From DATAEG01 sp963703085 (GTDB lineage: Bacteria; Actinomycetota; Actinomycetes; Mycobacteriales; Jatrophihabitantaceae): DNA of 64,000 nt. This document shows, one piece after another, positions 54,448 through 63,449 of the stretch. The stretch covers positions 2,170,001 to 2,234,000 of the forward strand of contig OY969789.1 of the NCBI GenBank assembly GCA_963703085.1, read 5' to 3'. The first letter of the stretch is position 1, and each line of letters starts with the position of its first letter. A model generated the notes under the pieces. It saw nothing but the letters and a program-made list of their open reading frames with translations, was not told the origin of the DNA and did no database searches. Made by a program: the position numbers and the translations under genes.

Positions 54448-55571
54448 CTGTCGCCCAGGAACGTCTGAATGGCGTCCCGCACACGTTCGGCATCGGCGTC
54501 GCCCATGCCTGAGCCGCTGGGCAGCGTCAGACCGTGCTCGAAGAGCCATTGCGAGTTGCCGTTGACGCTCGCCCGTGCATGTTCGAACACCGGCTGCAGG
54601 TGCATCGGTTTCCAGAGCGGCCGACTCTCTATCCCACGCTCGTCGAGGAACGTCGAGAGTTCGGCGGTGGTCCAGCCGGCGTGGTCGTCCACGATGATCG
54701 AGGTGAGCCAGCAGTTGTCCGCGCTGTCGTCCCCACCGTCGAAGATCGATACCCCGGGCGTCGAGTCGAAGAGCTCACGGTACGACTGCCGGATCTGGCG
54801 CCGCTTGGCCAGGATCTGCTCGAGGCGGGACAGTTGCGCCCGGCCGAGCGCGGCAAGGATGTTGCTGAGCCGGTAGTTGTAGCCGATGTCGGTGTGCTCA
54901 TAATGCGCGACGGGCTGTCGTGCTTGCGTGGACAGATAGCGCACCCGCTCCGCCATGCCCTGGTCGGCGGTGAGGAACATGCCGCCGCCGGAGGTGGTCA
55001 TCACCTTGTTGCCGTTGAACGACAGCACCGAGGCGTCTCCGAACGAGCCGGCCGCCTGCCCACTGTGCGAGGCGCCCATCGACTCGGCTGCGTCGACCAG
55101 CAACGGCACGCCGAGCTCGTCGGCAAGGGCCGTCAGCGCAGCCATGTCCGCGCACTTGCCGAGCAGGTCGACCGGGATGATTGCGCCGATCCGGCCGCCC
55201 TGTGCGCGCACCTCGTCGGCCGCGTGGGCGAGCAGCGCCACGTCGATGTTGCCGGTGGCCCGCTCGCTGTCGACGAAGTACGGCTCGGCGCCGACGTAGG
55301 TGATCGCATTCGCGGTAGCCGCGAAGGTCAGGGTGGAGGTCAGCACCACATCGCCAGGACGGACCCCGAGCACGATCAACCCGAGGTGCAGCGCTGCCGT
55401 GCCAGAGCTCAACGCGACGGCATGCGCTGTGCCCACCCGTTCGGCGATCTCCCGTTCGAACGCGGTCAGGTCCGGCCCGGCAGGGGCCACCCAGCCCGAT
55501 GCCATCGCCTCGAGCACGTACTTCGACTCGACCTCGCCGACGTCCGGCGCCGACAGGAAGATCCGTTTCAA
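54444..55571 (-). CDS. DegT-family aminotransferase (PglE-like)
   Basis: The 375-residue protein has LSSGTAALHLGL (54-65), LLVDAAESMGASHSG (157-171) and SFNGNKVMTTSGGG with the PLP Lys at 189. The start MKRIFLSAPDVG and the set of neighbours fit UDP-4-keto-sugar aminotransferases of the bacillosamine pathway. It lies between the dehydratase and the phosphoglycosyl transferase, with only 3-base gaps or overlaps. Confidence 0.9.
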   Translation of the reverse strand: MKRIFLSAPDVGEVESKYVLEAMASGWVAPAGPDLTAFEREIAERVGTAHAVALSSGTAALHLGLIVLGVRPGDVVLTSTLTFAATANAITYVGAEPYFVDSERATGNIDVALLAHAADEVRAQGGRIGAIIPVDLLGKCADMAALTALADELGVPLLVDAAESMGASHSGQAAGSFGDASVLSFNGNKVMTTSGGGMFLTADQGMAERVRYLSTQARQPVAHYEHTDIGYNYRLSNILAALGRAQLSRLEQILAKRRQIRQSYRELFDSTPGVSIFDGGDDSADNCWLTSIIVDDHAGWTTAELSTFLDERGIESRPLWKPMHLQPVFEHARASVNGNSQWLFEHGLTLPSGSGMGDADAERVRDAIQTFLGDR

Positions 55572-55573
55572 GG

Positions 55574-57394
55574 TCAGCCCGCGGAGTTCTCGTAGCGGGG
55601 CACAGTGGCCAGCCGCCGGTCGCCGGAGGCGGCCCGCACCCAGGGGTGCATCTCGACGTCGCCCGGAGGCAGCGGAGGCACGACGACATGCGAGATCATC
55701 GGGTGTAGCGGCCGCTCGCCCAGCTCACCTGCACCGAGCAGTTCCTCGTGCAGCTTCTCGCCCTTCCGAAGACCGGTGTAGACCACCTCGACGGCCTTGC
55801 CGGACATGGCAATCATCCGACGTGCCACGTCCATGATCCGCACCGGCTCGCCCATATCCAGTACCAACGCCTCACCCGGCCGACCGATCGCGCCGGCTTG
55901 GATGACTAACTGGCACGCCTCGGGGATCGTCATGAAAAAGCGTGTCACGTCGGGATCGGTGACGGTGACAGGCCCGCCGCTGTCGATCTGCGCATTGAAC
56001 GCGTGCAATACCGACCCACGGCTGCCCAACACATTGCCGAAACGTACCGAGAGGTACCTGCGGTCTTCCACCCCGGCCGCGTACCAGGCGGTGAGCTGCT
56101 CGGCGAGGCGCTTGGAATGGCCCAGCGCGCTGGTGGGATTTGCAGCCTTGTCAGTGGAGATGTTCACGAAGTGATGAACGCCGACGGCCGTCGACGCTTC
56201 GAGCACATTCAGCGTGCCGATCACGTTGCTCTTGAGCGCCTCTGCGGGGTAACGCTCGAGCAGCGGGAGGTGTTTGAGCGCGGCCGCGTGGAAGACGACC
56301 TCCGGGCGGTGGTGTGCGAAGACATCAGCCAGCGCGTCGACATCGCGAATATCGACAAGGGCAGTGTTGGCCGAGTCGAGCAGTGCCTGGCCGAAGATGG
56401 AGAGTTCGACCGAGTGCAGAGCCGACTCGTCGCGGTCCAGCATCACCAGCGCGGCGGGGCCGAATTTGTGCAGCTGCCGGCACAGCTCTGAACCGATCGA
56501 GCCGCCGGCGCCGGTGACCAGCACCCGACGTCCGGTGACATAGGCCGCGATCGCCGTGACATCCGTGTCCACTGGACGGCGGCCGATCACGTCCTCGACA
56601 TCGACATCGCGCAGCGCGGACAGCTGTAACTGGGAACGGCGCAATTGCTCGGTCAGCGGCGGCAGCACCATGCAGCCGATGCCGGCTTCGTCCGCGGCGT
56701 CGGAGACCTTCCGGATGAGCGCGGCATCGGCGTTGTTGACGGCAATCACGATCCTGGTCGCGTCCAGCCGAGCGACGGTGTCGGCCAAATCTTCAAAACG
56801 ACCGCAGACCCGAACGCCATGCACCTGCAAATTGCGCTTTGCCGAATCATCGTCAAGAAAACCGACCGGCTGAAAAGGCGAATTCGGATCGCGCACCATT
56901 CGCAATGCCAGCGCTGAGCCGACCCAGCCGGCCCCGAAGATGACGATGCGTTCGGCGTCAGTCGGACGACTTCCCGCTTGGACGATGAGTCGCTTGATGT
57001 AGCGAATGCCGGCCATTCCGACGAGGGCCAGCGGCCAGGCCAGGAACGGGATGCTCCGCGGAATGCCCGACGGGTGCAGGATCAGGACGATCACACTGCC
57101 GAGTGCCGACACCGCAGTGACCGACACTGCCAGTGCACGCAGCTCGTCGAAGCTCCCGGCGAGATAGCGGCCTCGATAGAGCAAGCCGACTGCGCCCAGG
57201 ACGAGTTGGCCGCCCGCCAGGAACAGCGCGAGCACCGAGATCGCCGCCCACCGGACCGTCCCGGCGTCGAAGTCGACTCGGGCGAGGGCGACCAATTCGG
57301 TGGCGGCCAGCCACACCACGAGGTCGGTCAGAATCGATGAGTAGCTGCCGAACGAAGGCGGCCGATGTAACGCGCCACTCGCACCCGAAGTCAC
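55574..57394 (-). CDS. PglF/CapD-like membrane UDP-GlcNAc 4,6-dehydratase
   Basis: The 606-residue protein has four N-terminal membrane helices and a first Rossmann-type domain (VIFGAGWVGSALALRM, near 150). The catalytic SDR domain follows (VLVTGAGGSIGSELCRQL near 295, then FVNISTDKAANPTSALGHSKRLAE with the Thr-Asp-Lys triad of this group). It makes the UDP-4-keto-6-deoxy sugar that the next three genes aminate, acetylate and load onto lipid. The start is a GTG. Confidence 0.9.
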   Translation of the reverse strand: MTSGASGALHRPPSFGSYSSILTDLVVWLAATELVALARVDFDAGTVRWAAISVLALFLAGGQLVLGAVGLLYRGRYLAGSFDELRALAVSVTAVSALGSVIVLILHPSGIPRSIPFLAWPLALVGMAGIRYIKRLIVQAGSRPTDAERIVIFGAGWVGSALALRMVRDPNSPFQPVGFLDDDSAKRNLQVHGVRVCGRFEDLADTVARLDATRIVIAVNNADAALIRKVSDAADEAGIGCMVLPPLTEQLRRSQLQLSALRDVDVEDVIGRRPVDTDVTAIAAYVTGRRVLVTGAGGSIGSELCRQLHKFGPAALVMLDRDESALHSVELSIFGQALLDSANTALVDIRDVDALADVFAHHRPEVVFHAAALKHLPLLERYPAEALKSNVIGTLNVLEASTAVGVHHFVNISTDKAANPTSALGHSKRLAEQLTAWYAAGVEDRRYLSVRFGNVLGSRGSVLHAFNAQIDSGGPVTVTDPDVTRFFMTIPEACQLVIQAGAIGRPGEALVLDMGEPVRIMDVARRMIAMSGKAVEVVYTGLRKGEKLHEELLGAGELGERPLHPMISHVVVPPLPPGDVEMHPWVRAASGDRRLATVPRYENSAG

Positions 57395-57656
57395 TGGTCC
57401 ACCGATCCGGCAGCCCCGTCTGCACGCTCATTTGTCATTGCACTTAACCGGGTGTGACCGATTAATGATGAGGGAAATGTATGCTGCCGTCCGGACGGTT
57501 AGCAACTATGTCAGCCAAACGCCCGGCAGACATCAGGCAAACTGTTATCGGACCAAACTACCGCCCCAGCCAGATGTGGGTTATCGTCCACCTGTCTGAA
57601 GATCATCAGCGGATCGCCCTCCAGCGTTCGCACCGCACAAGCCTGGGAGTCCCCCG

Positions 57657-58169
57657 ATGTCCACAACCAAGCGGCCGCTTCTGGCCCTCCTCGGGGCGAT
57701 TGGCCTGCTGATCGCGACGGTATCGTTCGCCACGTCCGCGAGCGCAGCTCCATACACCTCACAGCCAACCCTGTCGGTGAGCACGCAGACCCCCGCAGTG
57801 GGTGCCTCGCTCACGGTGAGCGGCGCGGGCTTCGCGGCCGGCGAGAACGTCAGCCTCACCCTGCACACCGTGGTCTACAACCTCGGCACGGCGACTACGG
57901 ACGGCAGCGGCTCGTTCACCACCACGGTCACGCTGCCCGCCGGGGTATCCGGCACGCACACCATCGTGGCGCTCGGCCTGGGTTCCGGCCGGTCGGCGTC
58001 GATCACCTTGACCATCGGTAGCGGTACGGCCGGTGGCGGCGGGTCCAACGGTGGGCTGCCGAACACCGGTGCCGCAGTGATGGGTGTCGGCGGACTTGGC
58101 CTCGCGTTGTTGATCGGCGGCGGCCTGATGCTGCTTGTCGGTCGGCGCCGCTCGGTCAGCGCCATCTGA
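57657..58169 (+). CDS. LPXTG-type surface protein (LPNTG)
   Basis: The 170-residue protein has a signal peptide (1-31, ending SASA) and one Ig-like domain (about 35-122: VSTQTPAVGASLTVSGAGFAAGE, then SFTTTVTLPAG). A Gly-rich linker, the sorting motif LPNTG (134-138), one hydrophobic helix and the terminal basic residues RRRSVSAI follow. It should be fixed to the wall by a sortase. GGGAG lies eight bases before the ATG. A strong hairpin follows the stop codon. Confidence 0.92.
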   Translation: MSTTKRPLLALLGAIGLLIATVSFATSASAAPYTSQPTLSVSTQTPAVGASLTVSGAGFAAGENVSLTLHTVVYNLGTATTDGSGSFTTTVTLPAGVSGTHTIVALGLGSGRSASITLTIGSGTAGGGGSNGGLPNTGAAVMGVGGLGLALLIGGGLMLLVGRRRSVSAI

Positions 58170-58182
58170 GCATCCTTCCGAG

Positions 58183-58218
58183 CTACCGGGCCGCACGTCG
58201 GCCCGGTAGTTATCGTTT
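58183..58218 (+). terminator. Rho-independent terminator after the LPNTG gene
   Basis: CTACCGGGCC pairs perfectly with GGCCCGGTAG across a 7-base loop and is followed by the T-rich TTATCGTTT. It begins 13 bases after the LPNTG stop and ends 3 bases before the DUF4012 start codon. Confidence 0.85.
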
Positions 58219-58221
58219 GGC

Positions 58222-60132
58222 ATGACCGCCGGCCCTCCGCACGACGATTCGTCGCACGACCTGCCGAGTTCGGACGATCCCTTTCACGGCCCGGACTGGT
58301 CTGACCGCGCTCGTCCACGCCGCACACCGCCCGAGCCCGTAAGCCGGCAAAGGGTCAAGGTCTCTCGCCGCAAGCGACGCCGCCGACGCAGGCGCATCCG
58401 CGCCACTCTGCTCGTGGTGGGTGGCCTGCTCGTCCTCGCCGCCTGCTGGCTCGCGGTCACCGGCTTGCTGGCGCGCAGTCAGCTCAACCAGGCCCGGGCC
58501 GAGGTCGCCGCCTTGCGCGCGCAGATCGCAGCAGGGAATCTCACTGCTGCCCGAGCCACCGCAGCCGACCTGGCCAAGCACGCACATCGCGCGCACCAGC
58601 TCACCACCGGACCGGTCTGGGCGGGCGCGGCCGCGGTACCGTTCGGCGGCGCGCCGCTGCACACGATCCGCGGTGTCACGGCCGGCGTCGACGCGGTCGG
58701 CCACGGCGCTCTGCCCCAACTCGTCACTGCCAGTGGTCGGCTCGACCCGGCGACGCTGCGCCGCCCGGACGGCAGCATCGACCTCGCGGCACTCAACTCG
58801 GTGGGACCAGCGCTGGATCATGCATCGACGACAATGACCGATGCGTCGCGCTCCATCGGCGCGCTGCCGAAACACACCTGGCTGGGCACCATCGATTCGG
58901 CCCGCGCCGATGTGGTCACTCAGCTCGCCGGCCTGAGCAAGACCGTTCGATCTGCTGATCTCTCCGCCCGCATCCTGCCCAAGCTGCTCGGCCAGAGCGG
59001 CCCCAAGCGGTACTTCGTCGCGTTCCAGAACGACGCGGAGGCGCGCGGAACCGGCGGGCTGCCGGGAGCCTTCGCCATCGTCGAGGCCAACCACGGCAAG
59101 CTGCGGTTCATCCGCTTCGAGAACGACACCGCGTTGAGCGGGGTGCCCGCCGATCCGGCCGACGTCGACTTCGGTGCCGACTACCGCCACCTCTACGACG
59201 GAGCGGGAACGACCACCCTCTACGGCAACGCGAACCTGAGCCCGAACTTCCCGTATGCGGCGCGGACGTGGGCGTCGATGTGGCGCAGGAAGAGCGGCGA
59301 GCGAGTGGATGGCGTGATTGCCGTCGACCCCACCGCATTGAGCTACCTGCTCAAGGTGACCGGTCCGGCCACGCTGCCGGATCATTCCCAGGTCAGCGCG
59401 AGCAACGTGATCGCCCTGACCCAGAGCACCGTCTATACCAAGTTCGGCACTGACCTCGCCGGTCGCCGGAAGTACCTGCTCGACCTCGCTCGCTCGGTCA
59501 GCACGAAGGTGCTGAACACCAAGGGCGACACAGCGGCGTTAGTGCGCGCGGCCGGCACGGCGTCCGGGGAACGTCGGCTGCTGGTGTGGAGCGCTGACGA
59601 TGCGGTCGAGGCGGACCTGGCGCAGACCTCCGTGTCCGGGGTCATCCCGCAGACTTCGGCGCCCTATGCCGGATTGTCGATCGTCAACGACGGCGGTAAC
59701 AAGCTGGACTACTACCTGGACCGAACCCTGTCCTGGCAGCGCACCGGCTGCGGCTCGGCCAGCCAGGTGACGGTGACCATCACCCTGACCAACAACGCTC
59801 CGGCCAGCGGCCTGCCGACGTACGTCACCGGCCGTAGCGACCACCACGCGTACCCGGTCAAGCCCGGCGACAACCGGCTGGAGGTCGGCTACTTCGCGAC
59901 GCAGGGCGCCACGATGAAAAGCGTCACGGTGGACGGTCGCCCGGGCACCGCCATGATCGGACGGGAGCAAGGGCATCCGGTGTACACCGTGGATCTCGAG
60001 CTGCCTCGCGGCACGTCCCGGACCATCGTCTTGCACCTCAGTGAGCCGGCCAGCTCAGCCGCGCCCATCGTGTTGCGGCAGCCGCTCGTGCGCCCGCTGA
60101 AGATCATCCTGGACGATCGCCGGTGCGACTGA
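58222..60132 (+). CDS. DUF4012 domain protein (membrane-anchored, extracellular)
   Basis: The 636-residue protein has a polar N-terminus with an Arg/Lys run (RRKRRRRRRR, about 49-58), one membrane helix (about 62-85) and a long extracellular part. That part contains the DUF4012 core (RYFVAFQNDAEARGTGGLPGAFAI and DVDFGADY, DGVIAVDPTALSYLL). Two Cys residues lie near its C-terminal half. The function is unknown, but the family often lies in polysaccharide loci. The ATG is only 3 bases after a terminator hairpin and has no visible ribosome site. Confidence 0.88.
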   Translation: MTAGPPHDDSSHDLPSSDDPFHGPDWSDRARPRRTPPEPVSRQRVKVSRRKRRRRRRRIRATLLVVGGLLVLAACWLAVTGLLARSQLNQARAEVAALRAQIAAGNLTAARATAADLAKHAHRAHQLTTGPVWAGAAAVPFGGAPLHTIRGVTAGVDAVGHGALPQLVTASGRLDPATLRRPDGSIDLAALNSVGPALDHASTTMTDASRSIGALPKHTWLGTIDSARADVVTQLAGLSKTVRSADLSARILPKLLGQSGPKRYFVAFQNDAEARGTGGLPGAFAIVEANHGKLRFIRFENDTALSGVPADPADVDFGADYRHLYDGAGTTTLYGNANLSPNFPYAARTWASMWRRKSGERVDGVIAVDPTALSYLLKVTGPATLPDHSQVSASNVIALTQSTVYTKFGTDLAGRRKYLLDLARSVSTKVLNTKGDTAALVRAAGTASGERRLLVWSADDAVEADLAQTSVSGVIPQTSAPYAGLSIVNDGGNKLDYYLDRTLSWQRTGCGSASQVTVTITLTNNAPASGLPTYVTGRSDHHAYPVKPGDNRLEVGYFATQGATMKSVTVDGRPGTAMIGREQGHPVYTVDLELPRGTSRTIVLHLSEPASSAAPIVLRQPLVRPLKIILDDRRCD

Positions 60133-60260
60133 GCGCCACCCGAGTTGTTTCACACCCATAACGGTTGATCACGACCGTTCCGGCGGTCCGTTGCCGCGGG
60201 ATACGGTCCCTCAATGACCGGATTCTCCCGCTGCGTCTTGCCATCCGGTCCAGCGGCGCG

Positions 60261-63200
60261 ATGAGATCTAGGTTCCTTCCGCTCCGCGCGCTGCGTTACC
60301 GGACCGGTCAGTCGATCCTGCTGGGACTGCTCGCCCTCGCCGCCGTCACCGCATGTGCGGCCGGCCCGATGTACGAGCGGGCCGTGGAACAGGCCGCCTT
60401 GCGCTCGACGCTCGACCAGGCATCCGTCGCCGATCGCGGCGCGCGGATCGATTCGTCGAGCGCCTCGGACGCGACTCGTTACCTGCCCACCGGCAAGCAG
60501 CGTTCGCTGTTCGGGGCGGCCATCCAGGGCACCGAGGCGAAGGTCGAGGTGACTGCCCCGAAGTCCCTGCGCACGGTCGGCGACGCCGAGCACCACGTGG
60601 TCGGGACGGTTGCCACCCGTACCGACTACTGCGCGCACCTCAGGTTCGTCCAGGGCACCTGCCCGACCGGGCCGAACGAACTCGCGGTCAGCTCGTCCTC
60701 GGCCAAGGCGTTCTCGCTGACGCTGGGCGAGGCGCTGCAGCTGCAGGGTGCCGGCGCCGGCACGTTCAGCATCGGCGCGATGACGGTGGTCGGGGTGTAT
60801 CAGCCGTTTGACGCGCAGGACGATTACTGGTTCGACCGCAGCTATTCCTCCGCCGAGGGCCTCTACCACCAGCCGAACGGCGATGCACCGGACGTCCTGC
60901 ATCCGGACGCGTTCTTCGTCGGGACGCAGGCCATCGCCGCGATTCAGCAGCGGTACGACGACCAGATCGGCTCGGGCACGTCACCGTTCACCTTCGCCAC
61001 CGACCTTCCGTTGGACGTCGGTCACTGCGGAGTCGACGACATCCCCACGCTGCGTGCGGCGTTGTCCGGGATCCAGGACCGGATCGCCAAGGCCCACGCC
61101 GTCGGCGATCCGCAGCGCGGCGGGGTGACGACCAAGTTGCCGTCCCTGCTGGACACCGCGGACAAGGGACGGCAGCAGACCCGGGTCATCATTCCCACCC
61201 TGGCCGCCGAGCTCGGCCTGGTGATCCTGGTGCTGCTGGGCATGGTGATTGCCGTCGGCGTCGACCAACGCCGCCCCGAGCTGGCGCTGGCTCGGCTACG
61301 GGGCCGCGGCCGGCCGGCGGCGGCGCGCTTCTTCATCGGCGAGATCACCGCGCTGGTGAGCCTTGCCCTCATCCCGGGCCTCGTGGTGGCTTGGCTGGTG
61401 TGCCTGGTGCTGTGCCGGCTGTTCCTGCCGGCCGGCGTTGTCCCGGAATGGCGGTGGCCGGCGCTGCTGGCCGGCGTCGCGGTGGCCCTGGTCGCACTCC
61501 TCACGGCGATCGTCATGGCTCGGCGGGCTGCCGCGCAGCCGATCCAGGACCTGATGCGCAGTGTGCCGCCACGACGCTCCAGCCGGTCGGTAGGGCTGCT
61601 CGAGGTCGCCGTCGGGATCGCCGCGCTCGCCGGCGTGATCGTCGTGCTGACCGGCGGCGACAAGAGCGCACTGGCGTTGATCACCCCAGGGCTGATCGCG
61701 ATTCTGGCCGGCTTGGTGTTGAGCCGGGTGGTCCTCGTCGTGGCCCGACGCGTCGGGCGACGCGCCATGTGGGGCAATCGGTTGGCCACCGCGGTCTCGG
61801 CACTGCACATCGCGCGCAGCCCGAACTTCCGCAGAATCCTCACGCTGGTCTGCGTGGCGGTGGCGTTGGCGGTCTCATCGGTCGATCAGTGGAGTGTGGC
61901 AAGCACCGAACGCCTGGCCCGGGCAGAGGCCCAGGTGGGGGCGGCCGTGGTGCTCACCGTCCAGGCGCCCAGTGCGTTGAGCCTGCAGGAGACCGCCCAG
62001 ACCGCCGACCCCGATGGCAGTTACGCGATGCCGGTGATCGTCGAGCAACCGGCCGGCGGCGACACGCCGCTCATGGCCGTCGGGCACAAGCAGTTCCGAT
62101 CGGTCGCGCAATGGGGATCCGACCGCGACACCCCGAGCGCGGCGACGGTCAGCAGGTTGGCTCCGGCGGATCCGCCGAAGGCGCTCGCTGTCGCCGGATC
62201 CGTCGTGCAGCTGCGAGCCGCCAGCGTGCAGGTGGCGGGGGTCAAGGTGGGCGGCACGGGCACCCCGCCGGATCAGCGGCCGAAACCGGTCTCGATCCGG
62301 CTCTACTTCCGCCTCCGTGACGGCGTGCTAACCACCACGACGCTGCCATTGACGACCACGTCGTCGGCGCAGACCGTGTCGGCGACCTTCGGCGGCTGCA
62401 AGCAGGGCTGCCAACTCAGCCGGGTAGAGCTGGTGCGAGCTGCCGGCGACTTCAACGAGGCAAAGGTCCGCATCGCGATCTCCGATGTCTCGGTCGGTGC
62501 GCCCGGAGCAGTGCAACCCGTCTCGCTCGGCAAGGCATCGGAGTGGGGCAACGTCAACGCCGATGCCGCGGCTGCCGGATCGGCCGATCAGATCGCCTTC
62601 ACCGACGCAGACGGCCAGGGCCTCACGTTGACATCGGACAGTCACGGTTCCAGCGCGCTGCTGCAGCACCTCGACATCCCAGTCGCGTTGCCGTGCCTTG
62701 TCGTCGGCAACCCGAGCGGCAACAAGGTGGGCAAGAACGGGCTGGCCATCCACGGGATCGACAACAAGTCGGTCTCCTGCCGGCCGGTGGGCCGGCTCGC
62801 GTTCGCGCCGCGGGTCGGCACCGATGCGGTCGTGGTCGACCTGAACCTGGCGATCGGTGCCAGCAGCGCGGCACTCACCTCCACCACCAGCTACCTGTGG
62901 CTGTCGAAGGACGACCCCGGGCGGGAACGGTCCCTGCGCGCGACGATGGCGCAAAAAGGTCTGCTCGTCGTCAAGCGGGAGACGGCGGCGCAGTACCACG
63001 CGCAGTACAACGATTCGCCGCCGGCCTGGTCGATCCAGGTTGCGCTCATGACGGCCTGCGCCGCTGCGGTGGTGTCCGCATTGATGGTGGTGATCGTCGC
63101 CTACACGGCCCGCCGGGGACGCAGCCGCGACCTGTCCGCGCTGCGGCTGGTCGGCGTGCCGCTGCGCACGGTGCGCCGTGGCGTGCTGGGTGAGCAGCTG

Positions 63201-63449
63201 GTGGCCGTCGTCGTCGGTTCGGTGGTCGGTGCCGTCGTCGGTGTCGTCGGCGCTCGATTGGCACTGCCGGCGGTGCCGCTCTTCGTGCGCAGCGCGTCCT
63301 ATCCGGAACCGGCGCTGGCCACGGCATGGAGTCAGACAGCAGTGGCAGCGGTCGCGGCGCTGGTGCTGCTGGTCGCTGCCGCACTGACCGCCGGCTGGCT
63401 GATCGTCCGGCGATTGTCGCCGGACCGGCTGCGGGAGGGCGGCCTGTGA
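60261..63449 (+). CDS. Large FtsX-type ABC transporter permease
   Basis: From the ATG at 60261 (60165 is also in frame but adds an unlikely leader) the protein has about 1062 residues. It has an N-terminal helix after RFLPLRALRYRTGQS, a large extracellular domain, and a group of helices at about 310-450 with QRRPELALARLRGRGRPAAARFF, the FtsX coupling segment. A second extracellular domain and a C-terminal group with SRDLSALRLVGVPLRTVRRGVLGE follow. This is the MacB/FtsX-like two-unit layout. It is coupled to the ATPase downstream. Confidence 0.88.
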   Translation: MRSRFLPLRALRYRTGQSILLGLLALAAVTACAAGPMYERAVEQAALRSTLDQASVADRGARIDSSSASDATRYLPTGKQRSLFGAAIQGTEAKVEVTAPKSLRTVGDAEHHVVGTVATRTDYCAHLRFVQGTCPTGPNELAVSSSSAKAFSLTLGEALQLQGAGAGTFSIGAMTVVGVYQPFDAQDDYWFDRSYSSAEGLYHQPNGDAPDVLHPDAFFVGTQAIAAIQQRYDDQIGSGTSPFTFATDLPLDVGHCGVDDIPTLRAALSGIQDRIAKAHAVGDPQRGGVTTKLPSLLDTADKGRQQTRVIIPTLAAELGLVILVLLGMVIAVGVDQRRPELALARLRGRGRPAAARFFIGEITALVSLALIPGLVVAWLVCLVLCRLFLPAGVVPEWRWPALLAGVAVALVALLTAIVMARRAAAQPIQDLMRSVPPRRSSRSVGLLEVAVGIAALAGVIVVLTGGDKSALALITPGLIAILAGLVLSRVVLVVARRVGRRAMWGNRLATAVSALHIARSPNFRRILTLVCVAVALAVSSVDQWSVASTERLARAEAQVGAAVVLTVQAPSALSLQETAQTADPDGSYAMPVIVEQPAGGDTPLMAVGHKQFRSVAQWGSDRDTPSAATVSRLAPADPPKALAVAGSVVQLRAASVQVAGVKVGGTGTPPDQRPKPVSIRLYFRLRDGVLTTTTLPLTTTSSAQTVSATFGGCKQGCQLSRVELVRAAGDFNEAKVRIAISDVSVGAPGAVQPVSLGKASEWGNVNADAAAAGSADQIAFTDADGQGLTLTSDSHGSSALLQHLDIPVALPCLVVGNPSGNKVGKNGLAIHGIDNKSVSCRPVGRLAFAPRVGTDAVVVDLNLAIGASSAALTSTTSYLWLSKDDPGRERSLRATMAQKGLLVVKRETAAQYHAQYNDSPPAWSIQVALMTACAAAVVSALMVVIVAYTARRGRSRDLSALRLVGVPLRTVRRGVLGEQLVAVVVGSVVGAVVGVVGARLALPAVPLFVRSASYPEPALATAWSQTAVAAVAALVLLVAAALTAGWLIVRRLSPDRLREGGL

